Position numbers and translations under genes: made by a program. This document shows, piece by piece, positions 31,209 to 40,675 of a stretch of DNA of 64,000 nucleotides. Numbering within the stretch: position 1 is the first letter of the stretch; each line of letters starts with the position of its first letter. The notes under the pieces were generated by a model. The model was given only the letters and a program-made list of their open reading frames with translations, did no database searches and was not told the DNA's origin. Origin of the DNA: Linderina pennispora (Eukaryota; Kickxellomycota; Kickxellomycetes; Kickxellales; Kickxellaceae); the NCBI RefSeq assembly GCF_002104995.1, contig NW_024468255.1, forward strand, positions 682,001 through 746,000. The letters run 5' to 3'.

Positions 31209-31383
31209 TTTGTGTCTTCCGCAGATGCTGGATACATTTTAAAACAAAAAAATCGTAATCATCGAGAAGAACCCAAACGGCATGCGAGCAGCAAGCAGTG
31301 TATATGCAGCTTACGCATAAATACGGATATGGTTATACACATGCACGTTCTATCGCAGATGGCTTGTGCCAAAGGGCAGAAAA

Positions 31384-33954
31384 TCATGCACGCCAGTACT
31401 GCGCCCATCTATGAATGGTTTCGATGACCTGTGGGAACAGCGCGCGCACACTGTCGTTTATCAATGTCTGGAAGAACCGCATCGCCTCCTCTTCTGACAG
31501 ATCCAGCCGGAACTTGTCCTGCACCATGGCCACAGCCTGGTCGGGCGCAACCGCAATATCGGGGATATCCGAGTACCGCATCAGCGAGAACAAGTTCAGT
31601 ATCAGGTTCGCCGACTTGCGCAGAATGCTGAATGCCACAAAGCAGTGCGACTTGAACCGCTGGTATGCCACCGACTCCATGCCGCCCATCGCCTCCACCA
31701 TCTCCTTGCATAGCTTCATGGGCGGCGGGAACGGCTTTGGATCGCGGCCCAAGATATACCCAAAGTCCACATGGAACATGTGGCCGTCTGGCGCCAACAG
31801 CAGGTTGTCCAGGTGTCGGTCGCCCACTCCCAGCAGGTACGTGATCACGCAGTAGCCAGCACAGCTCTTGACATACGTCTCCATGACTTCGGGGGACACG
31901 CCGTTGGGCGCCGACGGATCCGGGCTGGTCTTCCGCAGGTACGCCAGAATGCTGTTGTTGTTCTCCACCAGCACTGCCGCCAGCGACTGCGACGCAACAA
32001 ACTGAGAGAGCCCCTGGTCGACGCCCGTCGCCAGCACGCGGTACGGCGTCAGGTGCAGATCAAGGTTCTCTTTGCGCAGCAGCCGGTCCATCAGCGTGAT
32101 GATCTGCACCACCAGCTGGTCCTGCCGCATATCGTCGCCCGACTTGAATATAACCGGATACAGCGACCCGTCAGAGCATACAAAGTGCAGGAACAGCGGC
32201 ATCATTGTGCTCTTGAACACTGAGGCCTTGTCCGCCTGGATCCCAACCACCTGCACCGACGGATCCAGCGGCAGCGACAGCGCCGGGAACGAATTCAGCC
32301 CGTGCCTGGGGTCGGCAAGGTACGCCCGCAGCCAGTCGACCTTGCGTGTGCGTGTTTCCTTCAGCTGCTGCACCAGACCCGACACGCGCGCCAGGTCGCC
32401 CACCAGCTTGCTCTGCCGCTCAAACGTGCTCTGCGTGTTGGCACCCGCCTGCGCATCTGACAGTGCCTTAACGTACTGGAACACAATCTTGCCGTAGATC
32501 TTGCCCATCGACCGGTCCTTGCACTCCACCATCAGGTACCAGTAGAAGAAGTTGCCCAGAGTCGTGTTCTGCAACGCACGACCCAGCAGGAAATCGGCCA
32601 GACTCGACTCGTGCAGATTTGCTGCACTCTGCTGTTGCTGCAGCCTGCCAGGCGCCTCGATACCACCGGCCATGCCGCTGGCCATATCACCGCCAGGGCC
32701 CACAGCAGCTCCCGCCCCCTGGTACTCGAATCGAATCGCCTGCACCAGCTGCAGCAGATACACAATCAGCTCGTCGTCATTCGCCTTGCGCAGCTTCGAC
32801 ACGGCGTACACACGCACCGCGTAATCTGTGACCTCGGCACCCAGCAGCTCTAGCGCATCGTCGATATCAATCTCCGCCCATTCCGCCAGCAGCTTTGTCG
32901 CCTGCTTGGACTCTATCGGATCGCGCCAGTCCACGCACTTGACAAACTTTGTCAGCGCCTTCTTGTTCGTCGCCAGGTAGAACCGGAACTTCCACACAAG
33001 GTCCTTTTCCGCATCCGTCAGCTGCTGGCTCGGCGCATACCGCACGATTGTGTTGAGCTGGTCGCGCAAGGCTGCGTTGGGCTTCAGCTCGCGATCCAGG
33101 GGTCCGCTGCGGTATCCGCGCAGCAGTCTGCGGTGCTTGGTTTCGGACGGGTTGTCGCGGTACGCTTCAGGGTCAAACACCAGGCTGTATTTGGGCTGTG
33201 CTGTCAGCTTTGTTATCGGGTCATCTAGCGTACTCTCGCCAAATACTACTGCAAAATCAAACTTGGGGAACGACATATGGATATACAGCCTGCCTGATTG
33301 CCTCCTCTCTGTCGTCTCAGTCTCCTCAATCCGCTGCATGGTCAGCGTGTCGAGCCAGTCAACTCTCTGCATATCCCCGTCCTCGTATCGACGCACTGCC
33401 GCAAACAACCTATCGTACTCCAATGGCTCCGCACCCAAACCAGTGTGCTCTTTCGGTATCAGCTGCAGCCTTTGGTTTCCCTGCACCAGTTCGCTATCAT
33501 CTGCAAACAGCTGGATCCGGCATGTCCCGCAGTGTGCAACCTTCCACAGCGCCTCTTGCTGCCAGAGCGTCACTATTATGCACGCGTCCACCGCCAGTTC
33601 GTTGTACTTCGTCGGGAACCTTACCCACTCGTTCCATCCGTCTGTGTGCGCCTTGGCCTTGTATTTTGTCTGCAGCGGCAATGACTGCGGGATATCGGAG
33701 CTCCACAGCTGGGCTGTGATAAAGAGCAGAGGCTCCGAGGCCTGGTCAAGTCCTGTGTCGCTATCTAAGCCGATCTGCTGAAAATGCTCTTCAAGCATTG
33801 CTATACCGTGGCTGGCCTGGCTGCTGCGTTTACTCCCTGGCAGGGTCCCCCATAGCTTGTCGATGCGGACCGATACAAATTCGTTGATATCTTTCGATTC
33901 GCAAAAGCTGAAGTCTACGAACTGGTCGCCTGACGTGCCGTTGTTGTAGTTCAT
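31384..33954 (-). CDS. VPS34: Class III phosphatidylinositol 3-kinase Vps34
   Basis: 856 residues from ATG 33954 (MNYNNGTSG); the longer frame has no ATG. In order: an N-terminal C2 domain (about 10-200), a PIK helical domain (about 270-500), and the lipid kinase domain (about 540-856). The kinase has the GDDMRQDQL line, the catalytic loop GVGDRHLDNLL near residue 710 and the activation segment HVDFGYILGRDPKPFPPPMK. The C-terminal amphipathic helix ends in IHRWAQYWRA, as in the family. Vps34 makes phosphatidylinositol 3-phosphate on endosomes and autophagosome precursors, in complexes with Vps15, Vps30/Beclin and Atg14 or Vps38. The linker between residues 430 and 460 (GAGAAVGPGGDMASGMAGG) is Gly/Ala-rich and lineage-specific. 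Confidence 0.95.
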   Translation of the reverse strand: MNYNNGTSGDQFVDFSFCESKDINEFVSVRIDKLWGTLPGSKRSSQASHGIAMLEEHFQQIGLDSDTGLDQASEPLLFITAQLWSSDIPQSLPLQTKYKAKAHTDGWNEWVRFPTKYNELAVDACIIVTLWQQEALWKVAHCGTCRIQLFADDSELVQGNQRLQLIPKEHTGLGAEPLEYDRLFAAVRRYEDGDMQRVDWLDTLTMQRIEETETTERRQSGRLYIHMSFPKFDFAVVFGESTLDDPITKLTAQPKYSLVFDPEAYRDNPSETKHRRLLRGYRSGPLDRELKPNAALRDQLNTIVRYAPSQQLTDAEKDLVWKFRFYLATNKKALTKFVKCVDWRDPIESKQATKLLAEWAEIDIDDALELLGAEVTDYAVRVYAVSKLRKANDDELIVYLLQLVQAIRFEYQGAGAAVGPGGDMASGMAGGIEAPGRLQQQQSAANLHESSLADFLLGRALQNTTLGNFFYWYLMVECKDRSMGKIYGKIVFQYVKALSDAQAGANTQSTFERQSKLVGDLARVSGLVQQLKETRTRKVDWLRAYLADPRHGLNSFPALSLPLDPSVQVVGIQADKASVFKSTMMPLFLHFVCSDGSLYPVIFKSGDDMRQDQLVVQIITLMDRLLRKENLDLHLTPYRVLATGVDQGLSQFVASQSLAAVLVENNNSILAYLRKTSPDPSAPNGVSPEVMETYVKSCAGYCVITYLLGVGDRHLDNLLLAPDGHMFHVDFGYILGRDPKPFPPPMKLCKEMVEAMGGMESVAYQRFKSHCFVAFSILRKSANLILNLFSLMRYSDIPDIAVAPDQAVAMVQDKFRLDLSEEEAMRFFQTLINDSVRALFPQVIETIHRWAQYWRA

Positions 33955-34292
33955 CGCTGCAGCTAAACGATAATAGTACAAAAGAGTAAAAATGGTAGGA
34001 TGTACACACAAAATACCGGATACATTCAAATTATGATATTGATGATCATGACTGCTGATTTATGGCACCTTTCTGAACAGCATGTCTATCGATAGTACTG
34101 GCTCGCGACATGGCAGAATAAATATAGTCTATACCGATTCACCATTGCATGCTGCTGCATACTGGCACCAGCGCTTTGTGGAATCAGATCAGTATACTTA
34201 AATGCCAACTCTATGTCAAATTTCCAGATATGCAGTGCATCATATAGAATGGGCAATGGATATTTTGTAATCAGCACCTACGAAAACACCGG
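33955..34292 (-). promoter_or_regulatory. Upstream region of vps34
   Basis: 338 nt of AT-rich DNA between vps34 and the stop of the RRM gene behind it on the same strand. No gene was recognised. Confidence 0.4.
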
Positions 34293-35339
34293 CTACAGGT
34301 CATCATCATCTACAGCAGCTTCAGTAGTCTGGGTAGCCTCCAGAGCAGGGGCATGGGCAGGGGCAGCTGGTGTAACAGCTGGCGTCTCTTGCGTTGTCTT
34401 CTGGCCAGACTTAGAGCTCATGTACGAATCAAGATCGGCATCCAGCTGCTGGGTTGTTGGCCGTGACGATTGGTTGCTCTGCTGGCTGCGACGATTCTGG
34501 GTCGACAACCCGCGCCTCTGTCCAGAGCCCGCGCCTCTACGCATGCTATCACCCTCTTGGAGCCCCTGCATTTGCATTTGCATCTGCATCTGCACCTGCA
34601 TCATGTTGGCGGTCGCCACAGGCACTCCGCCCAGCCTATTTCCAACAGGCACATAGTTGGGCGCCGGCAACGAGTTCTCAAACTTGATCTCGTCGAGATA
34701 GAGGGATTTGGTCAGGTCCGAATACGTCACACGCAATGGCTCGACCTGGGTAATGTCAGTCGAGTAGAGAACCTCACCATCAAAAGACTGAATGGCGCTG
34801 CGCGCGTCCTCTGGCAGCGTATACAGCACCTCGGCTTTACCAAGGAAACGGCCCTTGCTGTCCTTGGCCATGCGCACAGCCTCAACCTTGCCCGTGTTTC
34901 TGAACAGGTCACGGATCTCGTCCTCTTCATAGTTGCGTGGCAAATGCTCCACCCACAACATGCGGAAGGTGTCATAGGGGGCTGGATCGCGCCCACGCCC
35001 AGTGATAGCCACTCCACGGTCGATGTGGCCCGGCGCCTTCTCAGACTTCCCGCGGCCCTTCCTGGCGCCACGGCTAGCATCCTGGCGCACTACCGTCTTG
35101 TTCGGACCAAGGCGGTCGTTAATACTGCCTCCTTGTCCGCGATGGAACTCGTCATGGCCCCACTTCCCGTCATCCCTACGGGAACTGCCGTCCTTCCTCA
35201 GCGACGACTGCCTATTGTATGCTTGCGGCCTGCCCTCGGTGCGCCTGTACGGCGATGCGTCGTGGTGTCTGCGCTGACGGTGCGCCCGCCGGTCCTCGGT
35301 AATGATATCGTCCAGAGCGACGTTCAAATTAGGGTTCAT
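34293..35339 (-). CDS. REF/ALY-type mRNA export adaptor (RRM protein), divergent paralogue
   Basis: 348 residues from ATG 35339. The N-terminus carries ALDDIITEDRR, a typical UAP56/Sub2-binding motif. An Arg/Gly/Ser-rich region follows (RHHDASPYRR, RGARKGRGKS). The single RRM at about 130-210 has LWVEHLPRNYEEDEIRDLF as RNP2 and GRFLGKAEVLY as the RNP1 line. Beyond it there is a Met-Gln dipeptide run (MQVQMQMQMQMQ), an Arg/Gln-rich stretch, and the C-terminal motif LDADLDSYM, the second Sub2-binding motif of Yra1/ALYREF. Such adaptors are loaded on mRNA by TREX and hand it to the exporter. The RRM is more divergent than that of the neighbour at 36632, and the Ala/Pro/Thr tail is unusual. Confidence 0.78.
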   Translation of the reverse strand: MNPNLNVALDDIITEDRRAHRQRRHHDASPYRRTEGRPQAYNRQSSLRKDGSSRRDDGKWGHDEFHRGQGGSINDRLGPNKTVVRQDASRGARKGRGKSEKAPGHIDRGVAITGRGRDPAPYDTFRMLWVEHLPRNYEEDEIRDLFRNTGKVEAVRMAKDSKGRFLGKAEVLYTLPEDARSAIQSFDGEVLYSTDITQVEPLRVTYSDLTKSLYLDEIKFENSLPAPNYVPVGNRLGGVPVATANMMQVQMQMQMQMQGLQEGDSMRRGAGSGQRRGLSTQNRRSQQSNQSSRPTTQQLDADLDSYMSSKSGQKTTQETPAVTPAAPAHAPALEATQTTEAAVDDDDL

Positions 35340-36631
35340 GATGGGCAGGTGCGGCAAATGTTCTGAGCAGCAAGTAGTGGAAAGAGAAATGCAACTGGGT
35401 CGGCGATAGCCCTCTCCGCGCTCAACGCGCTCTAATTCGGTCGCGAAAAATTCAAGCGCTCTTGCTGCTTACCATTGGCCGTCCTACATCACGTGTGCTG
35501 TTGGCCAGCTCCGTTGTGCCACTTTTTCTTGCGAGCCTGAAACACAGCCTCCCGATTTTTCTTCTCTAGCCATTTCTCTATACTCTTTTTTATTCTACCA
35601 GCGCCCATTCGACAATCTCTGCTTGTCGTTCTCAATTATCTTCTTTCCTGCTCGCTTTAAGGTACTTGTCGCCCGGTGTTCTGTCCTTATTCTTTCAAGA
35701 CAGTGCAATGTGTGGTCTTTGAGTCCAAGCAAGCCGCTGTTCAGGGTTGTGAAAGCCTGGGTATCTTTGTCCTGTCGCTTTATTTTGCCCCACGCGCACG
35801 CGTTTTCACTCGTTTCGTGGCTGGTGGACGATGCGTTCTCCTGTCTGGAGATAGCCCCTTCCCTCTGGGTCGGTCGGAAGCAGCGGTGGTGGCCGTGCTT
35901 TGAGGCGGGGCTGGCGGGCACACGTGCGGGCGTAACTGGCAGTACATGGCGAAGAATGAAAGCGTGGGCGGTGTGGCTGCTCTTGAGAGCGCTAGCGCTT
36001 TTCTTTGCTCTGCTGGCCGCAGTCCGCCGGTTACGCACGCAAACTCCTGGCGCGGATCAGCTGCAGAGGGGCGCGATTGGGGCGAAGGGGATGCGGACGC
36101 CAGTGGAGGCTCTGAAGCGTAGTTGCAGCGAGAATGTGCCTAGTGGCGGGCTACTTGGTAGAGCCTACGCAGACCCTCGGCTTGACCCTGTCCTCTGCTC
36201 TACGTAGCAGCACTGGGCGTTTTGGCTCGGCCCCTTTGGCTGGTTCTGCAGACTGGATCGCGGACTTGAGCTTGTCTCGCTTTTGCCTGCTGAGAAAACC
36301 AGGGCCAACAAGAGCATCCCCCGTTCATTGCCCCCCCCCCTCAGCCTGCTGCCGACTAGCCACCTCTGGCTCATTCGCGTGTTTACTCGGAGCCACCGTG
36401 CCCAACTGTCGTTCGCAAGTGCTTATTTCGAAAGGACCGCTCGTGTTTTGCAACTATTGTCTGATTTCTTCCTCTATCTCCAGCTCTCTCGCGTTGCTCA
36501 TGCTAACACATGCTTCTAACCACTGTCATCTTACTCCCTCACACTTCTCGCTGAATTACTTCTCTCATTCACACACATACATCGGATTCTGCCTCGTGTG
36601 GAACATAGACCGTCTATCAACACGTCAGATC
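35340..36631. promoter_or_regulatory. 1.3-kb shared upstream region of the two REF/ALY genes
   Basis: The two adaptors are transcribed away from each other across 1292 nt, the longest divergent spacing in the window. Pyrimidine-rich leader-like DNA appears twice on the plus side: near 35520-35640 and again near 36460-36600. A donor-like AAG|GTACTT at 35662 and acceptor-like CCAG near 36480 could bound a 5'-leader intron, which would explain the gap between the first promoter-like region and the ATG at 36632. This is inference only. Open frames within it (for example 35623-36207 plus) show no domain. Confidence 0.4.
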
Positions 36632-37402
36632 ATGTCCGCCAACCTCGACAAGTCGCTCGATGAGATCATCTCGGAGGCCCCCCGGCGCAACGGCGGTGGA
36701 CGTCGCAGCAACAACAGCAGTGGTCACCAGTCGAACCGCAGCTCGCCCTACGCCCGCCGCGACGGCGGAGTCCAGAAGCGCGGACAGAAGCAGCAGCAGC
36801 AGCAACAGACACTGGCGGCGCAGACAATGATGATGAACCAGGCTGCATTCCTTGCTGCCAACACCCAGCAGCAGAGCCAGGGCGGCAAGATCCTGATTGG
36901 CAACCTGGACTATGGCGTGACCGAGGCGGACCTGCGCGAGCTGTTCACCCAGGTTGGCCCAGTCAAGCGTGCCACGCTGAATTTTGGCCCCAATGGTCGG
37001 TCGAAGGGCAGCGGCGAGGTCATCTTCCGGTCGCCGGCGCACGCGGCCCTGGCAGTCGAGCGCTACCATGGCGTGACGCTCGACGGCCGCACCATGAAGA
37101 TCGAGGTCGCCTACAACCCGATGGCCGTGCCGATGATGATGCCCACCATGATGCCCGGCGCTGTGATGCAGGGATCGCCGGCTGGTGGCAAGGCGCCGAG
37201 GAGCGGTGGCAGAGCCAATGGCGCCGGACGGCAGAAGCAGCAGAACGGTCCCGCAAACGGAGGCAAGGGTCGCCGTGGCGGCCACAAGGGCGGTCGTGGC
37301 GGCGACCGCGAGAAGCGCCCGGATGCCACCAAGGAGTCGCTTGACGCCGACCTCGACACCTACATGAAGGAGACCGAGAAGCCCGCTGCTGCCGCCAACT
37401 AG
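36632..37402 (+). CDS. YRA1: mRNA export adaptor, Yra1/ALYREF homologue
   Basis: 256 residues from ATG 36632. A long in-frame stretch lies upstream but belongs to the leader. The layout is the family standard: N-terminal Sub2-binding motif (NLDKSLDEIISEAPRR), an RG/RS-rich segment, RRM at about 85-165 (KILIGNLDYGVTEADLRELF as RNP2, GRSKGSGEVIF as RNP1), a Met/Pro linker, an RGG region (GRRGGHKGGRGGDREK), and C-terminal LDADLDTYMKETEK. It works in TREX, bridging the spliced or capped mRNP to Mex67/NXF1. Its partner at 34293-35339 shares the same N- and C-terminal motifs, so the two look like an old head-to-head duplication. Confidence 0.9.
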   Translation: MSANLDKSLDEIISEAPRRNGGGRRSNNSSGHQSNRSSPYARRDGGVQKRGQKQQQQQQTLAAQTMMMNQAAFLAANTQQQSQGGKILIGNLDYGVTEADLRELFTQVGPVKRATLNFGPNGRSKGSGEVIFRSPAHAALAVERYHGVTLDGRTMKIEVAYNPMAVPMMMPTMMPGAVMQGSPAGGKAPRSGGRANGAGRQKQQNGPANGGKGRRGGHKGGRGGDREKRPDATKESLDADLDTYMKETEKPAAAAN

Positions 37403-37932
37403 ACACAAAAACACAGACCAACACAACTTTCTCATTTTCTCTCTCGCTTTTTTTATTATTAACATGTTTCTTTTAACTCCCCCTGACATTCGCTTGAATA
37501 TGCTAAGTATGCAGTCATGTGTTAACACATGCTGATGCTCGAGTTCAACATAATCATATTTGTGGTCAGTGTGAATATCAGCATGTGGTGAATAAAAATA
37601 TATTGGGTGTAGGATGTGTTAACCAGGAAGCCAACAGTTCAAAGTCTGAGCGCCGAGAATGCGGGAGTTGAGTAGCTCGTTTGTTGAATTGCTGAACCTG
37701 CAAAATGTGAAGGATCTAAGACGAATGGCATTTTGATATATGGCTCCAAGTTCGATTTTACCAGCTTCTTTAGGCTATATTTGAGACCTTTGGATCTGAA
37801 TCAATCGACCAAAAGGGAGAATGCTATTTTTAAGAGATCACACAGCAAGTCAGGCATGCTCACTGTGAGGCTCGAAAAGACGTGAACCTTTTAAATAAAA
37901 AATATTCTAGCAACGATGTTGCAGACGATACA
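37403..37932. other. AT-rich intergenic between two 3' ends
   Basis: 530 nt between the convergent YRA1-like and F-box-like genes. It is markedly AT-rich, with no gene, tRNA or repeat that I can recognise. Confidence 0.45.
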
Positions 37933-39495
37933 CTAAATAAGACTGTCAACTAATAAGCCATTGAGAAAAGGATTGTATGAGCTACGAACCTGGATGTCAA
38001 TAAATATGCGTCTGGTCTGGCAGAATCTAAATATAGCGGACTGGGCCGAGTCTGGCACACCGATTCGAAGTAGTGATGGAGAGCACAGAATAAATTGGCA
38101 GGCCCACTCGCAGTCTGCTGCTACCCACTGACCAAAATTATAAAGCCTAAACTCTTCAAGGTTTGGCAATGTACCAATCCGCGACGGTAAATTCTCCGGG
38201 TCCACGGGCTCGAACTCATCCCCAGCTGTTCTTATTTCTTCCATGCCATTACTGCACTCAAATCTGGCAACTCGCAGGCTAGGGATCTGGACAAGGAGGC
38301 GCTCAACAAAGCTATAGTGTATAAACTCTGCCTTCAACACCAGACGCCGGAGATTCGGTGGCTGCAAGGTTGCAGCAGACAAGAAAAATACCAAGAATGT
38401 GTCCACTGAGCCCTGCTCAGTGTGAAGCTGGTCGATGGAGCGAAGCTGCCCTTGGATCGTAATATCTAGAGTATCAGCAGCTTGCACGATTTGTGGATCG
38501 ATTCTCTGAAAGTGACGTGCCTGTTCCCAGATCTTCAGAGCAATGAGTGGTATCTCAGCAAACAACGAATAGAAGTCGGTAAAGAAGTTGAAAGAGTTAT
38601 CTGTATCCAGCCTCTGAAGCTTTGGAAACCGCAAAGTAAGCCTATTGTTTGCTGCGGATGTGGGGTGGTTTGTCCTGCCAATGCAGTTTAATCTGAACCA
38701 TTCGAGGTTTGTAAACTCAATAACATCAGAATATTTGCTCTTAAATAGCCCCCATGGTATTTGGTCAGTAATGTTGTAAAAGAGAATCCGTCGAAATTGT
38801 GAAGACCGGAGCTGCAGGGTGATGTCGAGATCCCGAACTGACTTTGCATTGAGGTCTAGACTGGTGATATTCTCAGGATAGTTTGTGAGAGCATGACTCA
38901 GTGTAAACCCGTAAATACATATCTTTCCTCTGTTATGTATCGAGATATGTGGCAAGGCGCAGATTAACTCTGCCGCAAATAGTCCTGGGAGAGAATACCA
39001 TTTCTCGTAATTAAGGACCTCCAGGTTTGGGAATTGTTGACAGAGGTAGTCGCAGATGTCAGAATGACTGTCCTCGTACTCGACCGGAATAACAAGGCTA
39101 TTGCCATTCTCAAACTCCAAAACCCGAACTCCACTCCATACGACGGAATCGATTCCAAATATCCCCAGCATGGTTAGAAATGTTGAGATACCCTTCTGAT
39201 CGATACAGCCAGTCAATAAAACCTTCGTAGTCAATTCAGGACACCCTGCCGACAATATTTGGTCCGCGTTAGACATCCAGTGACCGTTTCCAGCGTATTC
39301 AATAATAAGCGCATTTACGAGTCTAGGAATAAGGATTTCCTTCCACAGGATACATGTGGTTGCGAGGATTGTGAGTTGCCGGTGCTGACTCAATCCTCTG
39401 TTTCGAGAAGGGCTATGCTCAGTAACGATGGTGAATATCAGTGGTAGGATATCTCTGCCTACGGAGTTTAAGCTAATATGTCGTGTGTGATGCAT
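37933..39495 (-). CDS. F-box/LRR-like orphan protein
   Basis: 520 residues from ATG 39495 (MHHTRHISLNS). The N-terminus has an F-box-like pattern: LPLIFTIV, then LTILATTCILWKEILIPRL, matching the Leu-Pro...Ser/Cys-x-x-Trp-x-x-x-x-x-Pro order. The remainder shows repeated leucine-rich lines such as FPNLEVLNYEKW, NITSLDLNAKSVRDLDI, FPKLQRLD and LPNLEEFRLYNFG, suggesting an irregular LRR solenoid. Codons are A/T-ending, unlike the neighbouring housekeeping genes. Such F-box families are often expanded in a lineage-specific way, supplying substrate adaptors for SCF ubiquitin ligases. It resembles the shorter gene at 8448-9191 in type but not closely in sequence. The substrate is unknown. Confidence 0.65.
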   Translation of the reverse strand: MHHTRHISLNSVGRDILPLIFTIVTEHSPSRNRGLSQHRQLTILATTCILWKEILIPRLVNALIIEYAGNGHWMSNADQILSAGCPELTTKVLLTGCIDQKGISTFLTMLGIFGIDSVVWSGVRVLEFENGNSLVIPVEYEDSHSDICDYLCQQFPNLEVLNYEKWYSLPGLFAAELICALPHISIHNRGKICIYGFTLSHALTNYPENITSLDLNAKSVRDLDITLQLRSSQFRRILFYNITDQIPWGLFKSKYSDVIEFTNLEWFRLNCIGRTNHPTSAANNRLTLRFPKLQRLDTDNSFNFFTDFYSLFAEIPLIALKIWEQARHFQRIDPQIVQAADTLDITIQGQLRSIDQLHTEQGSVDTFLVFFLSAATLQPPNLRRLVLKAEFIHYSFVERLLVQIPSLRVARFECSNGMEEIRTAGDEFEPVDPENLPSRIGTLPNLEEFRLYNFGQWVAADCEWACQFILCSPSLLRIGVPDSAQSAIFRFCQTRRIFIDIQVRSSYNPFLNGLLVDSLI

Positions 39496-39961
39496 TGGAA
39501 TAGAAATACTATTAAAAGGCAAAGGTAAAAGCGAGAATTCTCTGAAAACAGCCGATTTATATAGGTCAAAATTGCAAGGTAGCGTTTTCCTGAAGCCTAT
39601 GTTTTATCATCACTAGAGAAAAAGAAGTTGTTACGTCATATTTATGACTAGATCAGAGGGCTGGGTGCTGACTTCAGTTCTGATATGCACTACATTGCAT
39701 TGCAGTGCATAAACCGGCAAACCAAATTTGGATACACATTGTTGTTATAATGGCGTTTTTTTGGAGTGATAGAGTTCGAAATCAATAGGCAAATAATGTG
39801 TAGTACCTCGCATAGGATATTAATTAAGCAGTCCCCTGCAACAGCTCAAATATGCTTACTTTCAAGGCACTATTCTGTAATGTATATTTAAAAGTAGATG
39901 TATGCTATTTGAAAGAAGGAAGGAGTCCGAAGGCAATCTGGCGTACTCCCGTCTAAACACT
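39496..39961. other. AT-rich intergenic with LTR-like relic at its right end
   Basis: Mostly AT-rich DNA. From about 39890 to 40080 the sequence resembles 2040-2200 next to the retroelement gag: both have TGAAAGAAGGAAGGAG followed by CCCGTCTAA at similar spacing, then a GGCC-rich segment with CCATTGT and a TTCCTAAG. I read it as a decayed LTR or leader fragment in the same orientation. The segmental duplication starts inside it at 39962. Confidence 0.45.
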
Positions 39962-40536
39962 CAGCATAGCGGCCGAAAGGGACCATGCGACCATTGTTAG
40001 TCGTGGGCACAAGAAGTGTGTTTCCTAAGGTCTCATTGACGACAGCGCCAGGATCCACAATATAGGTGGGCACAGTGTCTAATCAAACTACGAGAGTTCC
40101 GTATATGCCGCAGTACGGAGAGTGCAGCTATGCAGCTCGGGTTCCAAGGTTCCTGCAAACAGACATCTCGATTGTATCTACATGTCGCTTTCTGTGCCGC
40201 TGCTTCTCGTATTTTTAGATCACCAAGATTTCCAAGCATTTGTGCAGGTCTGCTGAACGGGCTACATGGTCCCCAGTCTATTTTCAGGAGCGGCGACTGT
40301 CTTTGCAGGCGCTTTCTGTGAGCCCATGCATGACATTTTCGGCCGTGCATAGTCGCACAGAATGAGGATACCCTGAGGTGCAAAATCAAGATGATCGACA
40401 CATGCTCAGCCTATTAATATCTCTCCTTCTCAGCGCCCGCTGGACCGCACCGCGCCGCTAAAATTAGCAATCTCCTCGAAAAATCTTGGAAAGGGCAGAA
40501 GCAGTATCGGAAGATATCCTCGAGGTTCACGCAGCG

Positions 40537-40544
40537 TATATAAA
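40537..40544 (+). promoter_or_regulatory. TATA box of repeat-protein gene A
   Basis: TATATAAA, 139 nt before the chosen ATG. An ATG at 40556 lies only 12 nt after the box, probably upstream of the transcription start. The same ATG in copy B is out of frame with the protein. Confidence 0.7.
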
Positions 40545-40675
40545 GCCAGCCCACCATGGCTGCTTTATCCTGCTTCAACAACAACATCACCACCTCAAGC
40601 TTCACACAAGCAACCTCATTCAAATATCGCATTCACTTTCTGCATTTGCATTTTCAACGAAAAACAACTCTGACA

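Noticed and set aside
35623-36207. 194-codon plus-strand frame between the REF/ALY genes
   Set aside because: No conserved motif; it overlaps promoter and leader sequence of the YRA1 homologue.
40033-40401. 122-codon minus-strand frame, also open in copy B (58053-58457)
   Set aside because: Conservation between copies is explained by the recent duplication of the whole block, and the product has no features. Purifying selection could not be judged by eye.
40556-40558. Upstream in-frame ATG with good context in repeat gene A
   Set aside because: It is only 12 nt after the TATA box, so probably not transcribed. The matching ATG in copy B is out of frame, and using it would bury the signal peptide.
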